64,000 nucleotides of DNA from Terriglobia bacterium (GCA_020073385.1 JAIQFH010000001.1:372001-436000); one strand, 5' to 3'; numbered from the stretch's first letter, positions 25,810 to 34,721 are shown. Translations and numbers: made by a program. The notes: a model not told the origin generated them from the letters alone.

Positions 25810-28800
25810 GTGAACGTAGATCGCCGTTGGTGGGGCACATCCGTGTTAAAGGTTCGCATCCTGGTAGCCGGGTTGGTATTGCTTGGGACCGGATGCGCTG
25901 TTCTCGGGTGGGGGACCCGCTTTGGCAAGACGGTTCACGATCACGCTAATGCTTTGAGCGCGTCTGTGGTTGGACTGGAGCAGAGTCGGGAACTGCAAGC
26001 CCGAGCGCATTCCATCCTGGCTGGGCTGCCGCTTATCTTTGAGCCGAACCTGGGACAGGCCAATCTGGATCCCAGCGACCCCGGCGCCAGGTTCGTAACC
26101 CACGGTTCGGGGTACAGCATGGTTCTGGGAAACGATGGGGCCGTTCTGAGCTTGGTGGCCAAATCCCGCTCAACTTCATCGCGTGCGGAAAGCCGGGTCC
26201 AGACGCTACGGATGAAACTCGCTGGGGCGAACCCCAACCCGAGCCTGATGGCCGCCGACCAACTGCCAGGGAAGAGCAATTACTTCATCGGAAACAACCC
26301 GGCGAAGTGGCGGACAGGTGTGCCACAGTTTGCGCGAGTGCGTTACGACAATGTCTATCCCGGCATCAACCTGGTTTTTTACGGGAACGAAGGACATCTG
26401 GAGTATGACTTCCAGGTGGCGCCTGGTGGGGATCCATCCCGAACCGAACTCGAATTCAGCGGGGCAGAGAAGCTCGAACTGAAAGACGGATCTCTGGTCA
26501 TCCAGGGAAAAAACGGAAGCGTCGGCTTCGATGCGCCAAGGGTGTACCAGGAAATCGATGGGCGAAAGCAAACAGTCGAGGGAGCATTCGAATTGCGGGC
26601 CGCGAATCGAGTTGGTTTCGCACTCGGGGCGTACGATCACTCGAGAGAACTGATCATCGATCCGATCCTGAACTTCTCGACATACTTCGGCGGCAGTGGC
26701 GACGAGCACAACACTTCCGTAGCCGTCGACGGCAGCTTGAATATCTATCTCGCTGGATCCACCACCTCCCCGAACCTTCCGGCCCCCACGACTGCAGTGC
26801 AGCGTACTTTGAACGGCGCACAGAATGTGTATGTGGCCAAGATTCAGCCGCCGTTGGGTTCACAAGCCGCGAAGTTGCTGGAATTGACCTACCTTGGCGG
26901 CAGTGGCACCGACTATCCGGTGGGAATCGAGGTCGATGGCGGGGGAAATCCGTACGTTGCGGGCACAACCACGTCGGGCAATTTTCCGACTACGACCACG
27001 ACTGCATATCAGGCCACTCCGGCCAGCGCCGGCTCGCACGTGTTCGTAACCAAGCTTAGTTCCGACTTCACCGCGCTCGATTATTCTTCGTACCTTTCGG
27101 GGAATGGGACCGACATCGCGAGTGGGATGACCATCGATCCGGCGGGCGATCTGTACGTAACGGGAACGACTACCTCCGTCGAGACTTCAAGCAGCGAACA
27201 ATTCCCGGCCACCAATTTGCCGGAGACCTTGCCCTTCCAGAGCACGTCGCGAGCGACGGCGGGAACGCCCCAGTTCTTCGTCACCAAAGTGAATACGAAC
27301 GCGTCGAGCTTCGCCAGCATCCCGTACTCGACTTACTTCGGAGGGGGAATATTCAACGGAACCTTCATCGGGCCAGAGGGGACGGCGGTCCCCGCGGCCG
27401 GTGGCGGCATTGCAGTCGATGCCAACCTCAACATCTATTTCACTGGCACGACGACATTCCTATACTCGGGATGCTCCGGATGCAGTGTGACTGACTTTCC
27501 CATTCTCAATGCGTACCAGCCCTGTCTTGATGTTCCTCCGGCGACGAACATTGTCAATCCTCAATCCTGCGCGAATGCAGGGGACACGACGCATTCGGAT
27601 GCCTTCGTGGCCAAGCTGAATCCCAACGCCCCGCAGGGACAGCAGTTGATCTGGTCGACGTATCTGGGAGGCAGTCAGGCCGATTCCAGTCCGGGCGTTG
27701 CCATCGACACTGGCGCGGCGAATGTATACGTGGTTGGGACAACAAACTCTCCAGATTTCGTCAATACCGGCGCCGTCATCAGCTTCGCACCGTACCAGAA
27801 GTGCCTGGATAACCTACCTCGGACCACGACGACCACAGTGACCTGCACTCCCCCGGCCAACCCAGCGCCAAGTGACGCGTTTGTTGCGCGGCTTAACAAT
27901 CCCAGCACGACTACCACTACCACGAATGTGGCACTGAACTACTTCTCATACCTGGGGGGGGCCAACGACGAGGAGGGCCTCGCGATCACCGTAGACACGA
28001 ACAGCGGCGCGATGATTACGGGTTCGACGCAATCGCCGGCCTGCGTCTGCGATGGCACGTTCCCGGTGTTTCCTGATCCGAACTCGATTCAGAGCAATCT
28101 CAACGGCACACAGGACGCTTTCATTGCCCGGTTGAATACGGGGGCAATCGTGGGGCAGACGACCATAGCGTCGTGGGCCAGCTATTTCGGTGGCGGCGGC
28201 GTTGACACGGGAACGGGCATTGCGCTCGACGTGAACCAGAATACCTATCTGGCGGGGGAAACCAATTCGACGGACTTGCAGGTTTCCAAACCGCTGCAAC
28301 TGAACAATGGCGGCGGATTCGACTCGTTCGTGACCCAGTTCGGAACGGCGGTGAGCCTGTCCATTCAGGGAGTACTGAGCCTGGGGACAAACCAGCAGTA
28401 CATCAGCGCCGGAACCCCAGCGACCTTCACCTATACGGTAACGAATAACGGGCCGGACCTGGCCAGCAACATCGTGATCACTGCGGATATGAGCCTATCC
28501 GCAACGGGAGTGCAGCTCTCGAATGTCTCGGGTAGCCTCAACGGAGCGGGCACTTGCAGCGGGAGCGGCTCCACGAACCCGAGCATCAGTTGCGGACCAA
28601 TTTCGCTGCAATCCGGGTCCACTGCGACGCTGACCATTACCGCGACGCCGACGGCAAACAGCAGTGGGACATCCCCCGTGTTTTTCAACGGCGGTACGGT
28701 GCAGGCCATGGCCCCCGGCAACATTGTGCTGGCACAAACATCGGTCTCTGCGCAGATGACCGACTTCAGCATGTCGGTCACCCCGAGCAATCAGAGCATT

Positions 28801-29277
28801 CAGGTGGCTGGAGATACGGCGTTTTACACCGTGCAATTGACTCCGCATCCCTTGTTCACATCGAGCATTACGATTTCGTGTTCCGGGCTTCCGGCGGCGT
28901 CATCGTGCAGTCCCAGCACCAGCCCGGTGAGTTTGACGAGCACGAGTGGAAGCTCCGTAACGCTGAGCATCCATACAACTCCTCGCCCGGTCGTCACGCC
29001 GGCTGCGAGCATCTTCACGCGACGTTTTTACGCGATCTGGCTGATCATTCCCGGGATCGCACTAGTGGGTGCAGGTGGAAATCGCCGCCGGCGGAGGATC
29101 TTTGGGATCCTGATGCTGTGCACGTTGTTTGCCCTGCTATTGCTCGTCCCCGCGTGCAGCAGCACCAAGACGCAGCCCCCGGTCAGCGGCACCCCGGCGG
29201 GCAATTACACGATCACGGTGACGTCTGCGGCGGGAAGTGATTCCAAGACGCAGACGATCGGGCTCACCGTCCCATAA
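25810..29277 (+). CDS. Large secreted SBBP-repeat beta-propeller protein with split Ig-like end
   Basis: A 1155-residue surface or secreted protein. The start is GTG 25810 with GGAGG 7 nt upstream; the N-terminal hydrophobic segment (VLVAGLVLLGTGCAVLGWG type) is a signal. A domain with NYFIGNNPAKWRTGVPQFAR and VYPGINLVFYGNEGHLEYDF, commonly found before SBBP repeats, covers about residues 75-285. At least six SBBP repeats follow (YFGGSGDEH, YLGGSGTDY, YLSGNGTDI, YLGGSQADS, YLGGANDEE, YFGGGGVDT), then a DUF11-like domain and an Ig-like domain. This last domain is interrupted by two membrane helices around an RRRRR loop (about 1074-1116) before its final strands (GNYTITVTSAAGS). Adhesion or matrix function is inferred. 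Confidence 0.85.
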   Translation: MNVDRRWWGTSVLKVRILVAGLVLLGTGCAVLGWGTRFGKTVHDHANALSASVVGLEQSRELQARAHSILAGLPLIFEPNLGQANLDPSDPGARFVTHGSGYSMVLGNDGAVLSLVAKSRSTSSRAESRVQTLRMKLAGANPNPSLMAADQLPGKSNYFIGNNPAKWRTGVPQFARVRYDNVYPGINLVFYGNEGHLEYDFQVAPGGDPSRTELEFSGAEKLELKDGSLVIQGKNGSVGFDAPRVYQEIDGRKQTVEGAFELRAANRVGFALGAYDHSRELIIDPILNFSTYFGGSGDEHNTSVAVDGSLNIYLAGSTTSPNLPAPTTAVQRTLNGAQNVYVAKIQPPLGSQAAKLLELTYLGGSGTDYPVGIEVDGGGNPYVAGTTTSGNFPTTTTTAYQATPASAGSHVFVTKLSSDFTALDYSSYLSGNGTDIASGMTIDPAGDLYVTGTTTSVETSSSEQFPATNLPETLPFQSTSRATAGTPQFFVTKVNTNASSFASIPYSTYFGGGIFNGTFIGPEGTAVPAAGGGIAVDANLNIYFTGTTTFLYSGCSGCSVTDFPILNAYQPCLDVPPATNIVNPQSCANAGDTTHSDAFVAKLNPNAPQGQQLIWSTYLGGSQADSSPGVAIDTGAANVYVVGTTNSPDFVNTGAVISFAPYQKCLDNLPRTTTTTVTCTPPANPAPSDAFVARLNNPSTTTTTTNVALNYFSYLGGANDEEGLAITVDTNSGAMITGSTQSPACVCDGTFPVFPDPNSIQSNLNGTQDAFIARLNTGAIVGQTTIASWASYFGGGGVDTGTGIALDVNQNTYLAGETNSTDLQVSKPLQLNNGGGFDSFVTQFGTAVSLSIQGVLSLGTNQQYISAGTPATFTYTVTNNGPDLASNIVITADMSLSATGVQLSNVSGSLNGAGTCSGSGSTNPSISCGPISLQSGSTATLTITATPTANSSGTSPVFFNGGTVQAMAPGNIVLAQTSVSAQMTDFSMSVTPSNQSIQVAGDTAFYTVQLTPHPLFTSSITISCSGLPAASSCSPSTSPVSLTSTSGSSVTLSIHTTPRPVVTPAASIFTRRFYAIWLIIPGIALVGAGGNRRRRRIFGILMLCTLFALLLLVPACSSTKTQPPVSGTPAGNYTITVTSAAGSDSKTQTIGLTVP

Positions 29278-29297
29278 ACTGTGAATCATTAGCGAAA

Positions 29298-29330
29298 AAG
29301 AAAGCCCACGCTCGATGCGTGGGCTTTCTT
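29298..29330. terminator. Strong bidirectional terminator
   Basis: AAGAAAGCCCACGC (29298-29311) pairs perfectly with GCGTGGGCTTTCTT (29317-29330) around a 5-base loop. The A-rich and T-rich flanks serve as U tracts in both directions. It ends the SBBP gene (plus) and the PrsR-like gene (minus), which converge here. Confidence 0.9.
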
Positions 29331-29346
29331 ATGCAAAAGGGTGGAG

Positions 29347-30750
29347 CTACGCTCCGGCCGAGAGTTTGTGGTGCCCTCGGGCCTCAGCGATGCCATATTG
29401 GCGGATCTTGTAGAGCAGGGCCTTGTAGCTGATTTGCAGAATGGCGGCGGCCTGTTTGCGATTCCAATTGGTTTGTTCCAGAGCGCGAGTGATGGCGAGG
29501 GCTTCCGCCTCATCTTTCGCCGAGCGCCCGAGGGACTTCAACCCACCGGGATCACTCGTCCGCGAAGACTCACCCGGCGTTCCTCCGTTGCCATCGTTGC
29601 GGGGCAGAAGTTCGGAAACGGCCAGGCTCTCATCTCCCAAGATCAGGTAGCGCTTCAGAAAGTTATTCAGCTCGCGCAAATTGCCCGGCCAGGAATGATT
29701 GTGGCAGGCCTGCAACAAATTCGGTGAGAGCGGTAGAGGAGAGCGCGCATAGCGCTCGGCCATGCGAGTCATCGAGTGTTTGAGAAGGATCGGTATTTCT
29801 TCCCGGCGATCTCGCAACGGTGGCAGGCTTAGAGTGAATGCGTTCAGCCGATAGTAGAGATCTTCGCGCAGCCGCTTGGTAGCGAGAGCTTCGGGGATGT
29901 TGATGTTTGTCGCCGCCAGAATGCGCACGTCGACTTTTATCACAGAGCGGCTGCCGAGCCTCGAGAACTGCTGGTCCTGCAGAACATGGAGCAGCTTGGC
30001 CTGCAGCAGCGGCGGCATCTCGCCGATTTCGTCGAGCAGAATCGTTCCCTTGTTACAGAGTTCGAACTTGCCGGGCTTAGCGTGCGTGGCGCCCGTGAAA
30101 GCTCCGGGCTCGTATCCGAACAATTCGCTTTCCAGCAAGTCAGCAGGAACCGCCGCGCAATTCACTTTCAGGAAGGTGCGATGCGCGCGGGGCGAGAGCT
30201 TGTGAATCAGGCGCGCCAGAACTTCTTTGCCGGTTCCGCTTTCGCCGAGCAAGAGCACTGGAATGTCAACATTGGCTACCAGCGCTGCCTGGGAACGAAT
30301 CTTGCGCATCGCGGGACTGGCGGCGATAAAAAATACGTCATCCGCGAGTTCCTCGACCTCGCCGCCGAACGTCTGCTTGCCTTGGCCCAGGCTAAGATCG
30401 ATGACGGCATCCAACTCTGCTTTTTGAAATGGCTTGGTGAGGTAATCCTGCGCGCCGAGTTTCATTGCCTGGACGACCTTGCGCGTATCGTTCACGCAAG
30501 ACAGCATGACAACCTTGGTCGCCGGCTGTTTCTGCCGCAGTTGCTCAAGAGTCTGCAGGCCGTCGATGCCGGGCATGAGGACATCAAGCAACACGAGATC
30601 GGGCTCAAGCCCTTTCTCGATCTTCTGCAACGCCTCCTCGCCGGTGGTCGCGGTTTCAACTTTGTAGTTGTCAACCTCCAGCAGGGTTTTGATGTACCGC
30701 AGCATGCCGGGTTCGTCGTCCACCAGCAGGATCTTGGCGGTAGGCTTCAT
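29347..30750 (-). CDS. prsR: Sigma-54-dependent response regulator, PrsR-like
   Basis: NtrC-type activator of the exosortase/EPS locus. The receiver domain carries the phosphoacceptor Asp56 (DLVLLDVLMPG) with acidic D11-D12; the AAA+ domain has Walker A GESGTGKE, the sigma-54 contact loop GAFTGA, Walker B TILLDEIGEM and the arginine fingers REDLYYRLNAF; the C-terminal Fis-type helix-turn-helix reads NWNRKQAAAILQISYKALL. The 467-residue length is normal. Its ATG overlaps the stop of the kinase gene by 4 bp (ATGA, 30747-30750). It is expected to activate promoters of the -24/-12 type, several of which are seen nearby. Confidence 0.93.
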   Translation of the reverse strand: MKPTAKILLVDDEPGMLRYIKTLLEVDNYKVETATTGEEALQKIEKGLEPDLVLLDVLMPGIDGLQTLEQLRQKQPATKVVMLSCVNDTRKVVQAMKLGAQDYLTKPFQKAELDAVIDLSLGQGKQTFGGEVEELADDVFFIAASPAMRKIRSQAALVANVDIPVLLLGESGTGKEVLARLIHKLSPRAHRTFLKVNCAAVPADLLESELFGYEPGAFTGATHAKPGKFELCNKGTILLDEIGEMPPLLQAKLLHVLQDQQFSRLGSRSVIKVDVRILAATNINIPEALATKRLREDLYYRLNAFTLSLPPLRDRREEIPILLKHSMTRMAERYARSPLPLSPNLLQACHNHSWPGNLRELNNFLKRYLILGDESLAVSELLPRNDGNGGTPGESSRTSDPGGLKSLGRSAKDEAEALAITRALEQTNWNRKQAAAILQISYKALLYKIRQYGIAEARGHHKLSAGA

Positions 30751-31667
30751 CGATGTTTTCCTTTGCTGGCGGCGGCAGCTGCCGGTTTATAGGGAATCAG
30801 AAACGAAAACTTGCAACCTGCGCCCGGATCGCTCTCGACCCATATCTTACCGCCCATACCTTGCACCAGACGGCGTGCGATCGCCAGGCCTAATCCCATG
30901 CCGTCTTGGCTTTCGTTGCCGGGGAGGCGGAAAAAGTCATCGAAAACTTCCAGGTGAAACTCCGCAGGAATGCCGGGCCCTGTATCGGACACGCTCACTT
31001 TCACCGAGTTCGGATGGCTGACATTCTGCCGCCGCCGCTCCGAGGCCGAAGGCATCGATGCCGCGCGACGTTCCCACATGTAAGGCTCGGCGTGCAGCCA
31101 GACAGTTCCGGCTTGCGGCGTGAACTTGAAAGAATTCTCCAGCAGGTTCGAGATAATGCGCTCGAGTTTGGGAGCATCGAAAGGGAATTGCGGGACCTTA
31201 TCGTTGGCGAGGAAGTAGAGCGCGATTCCTTTTTGCTGAAACCGGCTCGACCACAGGCGACAGACTCCCGACAAGCAGTCGTTGATGTTGCCCATGTCGA
31301 ACTGCATGCGCAAGCCGCCAGTTTCGAGTGCGCTGTAAGTCAGGAAGTCTTGAATGAATTGCTGCAGGCGCTTGCCGCTGTCGCGCATGTCGTGCAAGAC
31401 TTCGCGTTGACGATCGCTGAGAGGGCCGAGTTTCTCGCTGTGCAGAAGCTCAACATAACCGTTCAAAATGGATAAAGGCGTTTTGAGATCGTGTGCTGCC
31501 GAGGCTAGAGCGTTCGTCGTACGTTGATGGCGTTCGTACAGTTCCTTGTATTCCTGGAGCAGGTTCTCGGGAGTGGGGACATCTGCGTCGGTTCGAACCA
31601 TCGGCGGTGTCGGCTCAGTAGCGATGGCCGCGTCCGAAGCACACGTGTTCTTGTGCGCAGAGGTCAT
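30747..31667 (-). CDS. prsK: Soluble sensor histidine kinase, PrsK-like partner
   Basis: Phosphodonor for the adjacent response regulator. The H-box ASAAHDLKTPLSILNGYVEL, N-box NLLENSFKFTP, G1 box VSDTGPGIP and G2 box GMGLGLAIARRLV are complete. The N-terminus is only about 50 residues with no membrane helix and no recognisable PAS or GAF domain, so the kinase is cytoplasmic and its input is unclear; PrsK proteins of other exosortase loci are larger and membrane-bound. The start may be ATG 31667 or GTG 31679, neither with a strong ribosome binding site. The gene name is by context and pairing, not by full-length match. Confidence 0.85.
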   Translation of the reverse strand: MTSAHKNTCASDAAIATEPTPPMVRTDADVPTPENLLQEYKELYERHQRTTNALASAAHDLKTPLSILNGYVELLHSEKLGPLSDRQREVLHDMRDSGKRLQQFIQDFLTYSALETGGLRMQFDMGNINDCLSGVCRLWSSRFQQKGIALYFLANDKVPQFPFDAPKLERIISNLLENSFKFTPQAGTVWLHAEPYMWERRAASMPSASERRRQNVSHPNSVKVSVSDTGPGIPAEFHLEVFDDFFRLPGNESQDGMGLGLAIARRLVQGMGGKIWVESDPGAGCKFSFLIPYKPAAAAASKGKHR

Positions 31668-31971
31668 GAGAGTTACCACAGGTTGACCACGGGGAGAGGA
31701 TAAACCGCACTCACGCTCGTCAACACGGAGTGTCGGTAAAAGCAGCGTACGGCAGGTAGTAATCCCTTGTCAATGAAAAATGCAACGGAATTACCCAAGT
31801 GTAGCAAAAGCTTGCACTTCCCGGCGGTGACTGCGCAGATGACAGTCCCTCTCGCAGGCGAATACAGGGCGAATAAAACGCCAGAGATCAGCCGTTCGCT
31901 TACGGTTTTCACAGTCTTTGCCGGGTTGGGATACCGGTTTTGAGTGGAAGGGATTGGGTCTTCTGGTTGGA

Positions 31972-31989
31972 TTTGGCACCCGAGGTGCA
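31972..31989 (+). promoter_or_regulatory. Sigma-54 (-24/-12) promoter of the PilZ gene
   Basis: TTTGGCAC-CCGAG-GTGCA contains GG at 31975-31976 and GC at 31987-31988, 10 bp apart as required. It matches TGGCAC-N5-TTGCA at all but one position. The expected transcript start, about 12 bp beyond the GC, is near 32000, giving a leader of about 28 nt to the PilZ start. Confidence 0.7.
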
Positions 31990-32027
31990 GTTTGGAGTGG
32001 GGGGAGGGGCGCTATGGAGAGGTCTGC

Positions 32028-32405
32028 ATGAACGGGGCTAGGTCCCGAAATGAGCGGCGGAAGTGGGCCCGGCTGCCGCTGGCGATCCCCGTCTTCGTTC
32101 GCAGTCGAGACGGAAAGGGTAAAGAATTTCTCGAGTTTGCGACGTCGCTGAACGTGAGCGCTGGCGGGATGCTGGTTGCGATTCGCCGCACTTTGCCTGC
32201 TGTAGCGCAGATTCGGCTGGAGATCCCCAGTGCCCCTGTGGCCGCCATGGCGCTTTTACCGCGGGCCGCCCGAACCCTTAACGCCAAAACGCTCCGCACG
32301 ACCCCAGCGGATGGATATTATCTTCTCGGCCTGAAGTTTGCGCGTCCGCTGGCCCTTGCCGAAAAACCCTCGCTTCGCCGAAGGAAACTCCTTTCGAAAC
32401 TGTGA
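32028..32405 (+). CDS. PilZ domain protein of the EPS locus
   Basis: A 125-residue probable c-di-GMP receptor. The arginine motif NERRKWARLPLAIPVFV and the second motif NVSAGGMLV match the PilZ binding site; YYLLGLKF is the usual last strand, and the C-terminus is strongly basic (RRRKLLSKL). The ATG at 32028 has GGAGAGG 5 nt upstream. The gene is divergent from the kinase/regulator pair and has its own sigma-54 promoter, so EPS regulation probably feeds into, or is read by, c-di-GMP. Its target is unknown. Confidence 0.85.
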   Translation: MNGARSRNERRKWARLPLAIPVFVRSRDGKGKEFLEFATSLNVSAGGMLVAIRRTLPAVAQIRLEIPSAPVAAMALLPRAARTLNAKTLRTTPADGYYLLGLKFARPLALAEKPSLRRRKLLSKL

Positions 32406-32549
32406 AAATATTTGCGCATAGGTGACTGAAAAGTGTTACTCTGGCGATCAGTTTTTGGTTACCGGAGTGCCCTGTTGCGGTTCACCGGTAAATTTATAAT
32501 TTTCAAGTAGATGCTCTGAATTCCTTTGATTTCTGCGGAGCCTGCCAGC

Positions 32550-32567
32550 TTTGGCTCTTTGGATGCA
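32550..32567 (+). promoter_or_regulatory. Candidate sigma-54 promoter of the Fis-type activator
   Basis: TTTGGCTC-TTTGG-ATGCA has GG at 32553-32554 and GC at 32565-32566 with the exact 10 bp spacing, differing from TGGCAC-N5-TTGC at two positions. The transcript would begin near 32578, 27 bp before the start codon at 32605. Confidence 0.6.
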
Positions 32568-32604
32568 GGATTGGTTCTCTCCCCCCACTTGGTAGATACC
32601 CGCC

Positions 32605-33663
32605 ATGACCAGCAATAGCGTAAATACACTCGTTCAGCCCTTGGGGGAGATGCCGCCCGAAGCGATCGTCTTTGGACGCACCGAAGGCATGCAGGCGGTA
32701 CGCGACCGCCTTAACAAACTCGCGGGCGCGAACGTACCTGTCTTGATTCAGGGCGAAAGCGGGACCGGTAAAGACATCATTGCCCGCATGATCCACGCGG
32801 CTTCGCCATGGCGAACCGGGCCGTGGGTGAAGGTGAATTGTCCGGCGATTCCGGGGACGCTGCTCGAAAGCGAGTTATTCGGGTACGAAAAAGGAGCATT
32901 TACCGGGGCGTACGGGGTGAAGCCGGGCCGCGTCGAGATGGCCCACCGTGGCACGCTGTTTCTGGACGAGATTTCTGAGCTGGATATGTCGCTGCAGTCG
33001 AAGTTGCTGCAGCTTTTGCAGGACGGGCAGTTCTGCCGGATCGGTGCGCAGGAAGATAAGAAAGTCGAAGTTCGCGTGGTGTGTGCGACCAACCGCAAGC
33101 TGGAACAGGAAATCGAGAACGGCACCTTTCGTTCCGATCTGTTCTACCGCATCAATGTGGTCAATCTTCATCTGCCTCCGTTGCGCGAAAGAGCCGAGGA
33201 CATTCCACAGCTGGCAGACTATTTTCTGGAGTATCACAACCGGAAATACAACTGCCGCGCGAAGCCTCTCTCGGCCGAGTTGATGACAACGCTGCGGAAG
33301 TATCATTGGCCGGGCAACATCCGCGAACTGGAAAATCTGATCAAGCGGTACGTGATCCTGGGCAACGAGGAAGTGATCTCCGCCGATCTGGCGCCGCGCA
33401 GCAACGATTTCTTCAACACTGAAATTCCGGTGGATGGGCAGATCTCTCTCAAGAAACTGACCCGCCAGGCGGTGCGCGAACTGGAGCGGAAGGTCATTCT
33501 TAAGGTCCTGCAGAATCATCACTGGAACCGCAAGCGAGCGGCGCGCGCTTTAAGCATCAGTTATCGCGCCTTGCTGTACAAAATTCGGGACGCGGGCTTG
33601 CCGTCGAACCGTTCGCCGAAACCATCGCAGACACCGGCGGAAAAAGAGATCGCCGCTGACTAG
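32605..33663 (+). CDS. Sigma-54 activator without receiver domain
   Basis: A 352-residue enhancer-binding protein made of an AAA+ domain and a Fis-type helix-turn-helix only. Walker A is GESGTGKD, the sigma-54 contact loop GAFTGA is intact, Walker B is TLFLDEISEL and the arginine fingers lie in RSDLFYRINVV; the C-terminal helix-turn-helix (HWNRKRAARALSISYRALL) is close to that of PrsR. The first 22 residues (up to the central domain) are too short for a sensor, so activity may depend on abundance, on another protein, or on the degenerate paralogue at 39403. Its own promoter looks sigma-54-dependent, which would allow self-amplification. Confidence 0.9.
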   Translation: MTSNSVNTLVQPLGEMPPEAIVFGRTEGMQAVRDRLNKLAGANVPVLIQGESGTGKDIIARMIHAASPWRTGPWVKVNCPAIPGTLLESELFGYEKGAFTGAYGVKPGRVEMAHRGTLFLDEISELDMSLQSKLLQLLQDGQFCRIGAQEDKKVEVRVVCATNRKLEQEIENGTFRSDLFYRINVVNLHLPPLRERAEDIPQLADYFLEYHNRKYNCRAKPLSAELMTTLRKYHWPGNIRELENLIKRYVILGNEEVISADLAPRSNDFFNTEIPVDGQISLKKLTRQAVRELERKVILKVLQNHHWNRKRAARALSISYRALLYKIRDAGLPSNRSPKPSQTPAEKEIAAD

Positions 33664-34046
33664 TCTCCCAGGCTTGCAATTCGATTTCTGCTAATTGGAG
33701 CACTGGGCGCCGCAAAGAATTCGTGAGTCTTGGTGCACGATTGCGAGCGGTCGCAACAGAGAGCCCTGATCCTGCCGATTCCCTTTCTTCGCTGATCCCA
33801 GCGCCGGACAAAAAAGTTGCACATAGGAAAATTCGCGGCCGCTAATTTCTGGTGCGCAGAGATTTTCACTTCTCCCGGGAATCACCCTCGCATACGGGCC
33901 ATAAGTGGCGTGGCTGCATAAGTTTAAAGATTCTCCTGTTTGGACTTCGGGATGCACATCTAGCGATGCGCCTTTCTTATCTCCCTCAAAAGGGTGCAAT
34001 CCAAGGGTCGTTCGACCCAATAGAAGTAACTCCTAGGAGAAGGCAA
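33664..34046. other. 383 bp regulatory region before the PEP-CTERM gene
   Basis: No plausible coding sequence. It contains the sigma-54 candidate at 33939-33956 and presumably enhancer sites for the Fis-type activators upstream of it. AGGAG lies a few bases before the start at 34047. Confidence 0.4.
33939..33956 (+). promoter_or_regulatory. Possible sigma-54 promoter of the PEP-CTERM gene
   Basis: TTTGGACT-TCGGG-ATGCA keeps the GG (33942-33943) and GC (33954-33955) 10 bp apart. It closely resembles the candidate at 32550, but the -24 box matches less well (three mismatches). The transcript would begin near 33967 with an 80 nt leader. Confidence 0.4.
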
Positions 34047-34649
34047 ATGAAGAAACTAGTTCTGCTTGCTGTCCTGGCACTGGCCCTGCCTACGGCAGTT
34101 TTTGCCGGCAGCAGCATCGACTACACCAATAGTGGCGGCACTCTATCCGGCTCCAACAGCGGACTCTCGCTGAGCGGATCGGTATTGATTGCCGTCAACG
34201 GAAATGGGGGGCTCATCACAGGTTCTGACCTGGGTAGCATGAGCTTCGAAACCGGAGCCTTAACGAGCGGTTCGCTGCAGACTGGCGGCACCTTCGCTTC
34301 GGGCGGCTGGTTCACCATTACCGGCAACGGCAGCAATGGGATCCCCACTGGCACTCTGTTCACGGGAACGTTTTCTGGTCCTGTAACCTGGACTATGATT
34401 ACTCTCTCCAACGGGACTCACAACTACACGTTAACTGGAAGTCTGACGGGAACAATTGGGTCAGGTTACTCGACCGTCGGTTCGACTGTTCAGTTGACTG
34501 TCAATACCGGCAAGGGCTTTTTTAACGGCTGTACCAAGATCTCCAGCGGCGACACGAACGTGGTCGTTCCGGAGCCAGGTTCTCTGAGCCTGCTCGGAAC
34601 CGGGCTGATTGCCATGGGGGGAATGATCCGTCGCAAGCTGAAGGCGTAA
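34047..34649 (+). CDS. PEP-CTERM surface protein (exosortase substrate)
   Basis: A 200-residue exported protein: signal peptide (MKKLVLLAVLALALPTAVFA), a Gly/Ser/Thr-rich beta domain, and a C-terminal sorting signal VVPEPGSLSLLGTGLIAMGG followed by the basic MIRRKLKA tail. The Pro-Glu-Pro motif, the hydrophobic helix and the Arg/Lys end make it a substrate of the exosortase encoded at 37827-38720, which should cleave near the motif and anchor or release the protein in the envelope or matrix. The start is fixed by AGGAG upstream. It is the only PEP-CTERM protein in the window and ends in a strong terminator. Confidence 0.92.
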   Translation: MKKLVLLAVLALALPTAVFAGSSIDYTNSGGTLSGSNSGLSLSGSVLIAVNGNGGLITGSDLGSMSFETGALTSGSLQTGGTFASGGWFTITGNGSNGIPTGTLFTGTFSGPVTWTMITLSNGTHNYTLTGSLTGTIGSGYSTVGSTVQLTVNTGKGFFNGCTKISSGDTNVVVPEPGSLSLLGTGLIAMGGMIRRKLKA

Positions 34650-34664
34650 CGAAGCAGTTCATAC

Positions 34665-34693
34665 AAAAACCCCGCCTTGCGGCGGGTTTTTTT
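34665..34693. terminator. Terminator between PEP-CTERM gene and prsT
   Basis: CCCGCC (34671-34676), loop ttgc and GGCGGG (34681-34686) followed by seven T; the left flank is A-rich, so it can work in both directions for the converging genes. Confidence 0.88.
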
Positions 34694-34721
34694 GTTTTGA
34701 TTGGCGAGAGGTATTCTTCGC

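Noticed and set aside
31781..31800. Minus-strand sigma-54 promoter for the kinase/regulator pair
   Set aside because: Spacing and the -12 box (TTGCAT) fit, but the -24 box matches only half; not strong enough to list.
33728..33745. TTGGTGCACGATTGC as a sigma-54 promoter for the PEP-CTERM gene
   Set aside because: Spacing is one base short, although the boxes look good.
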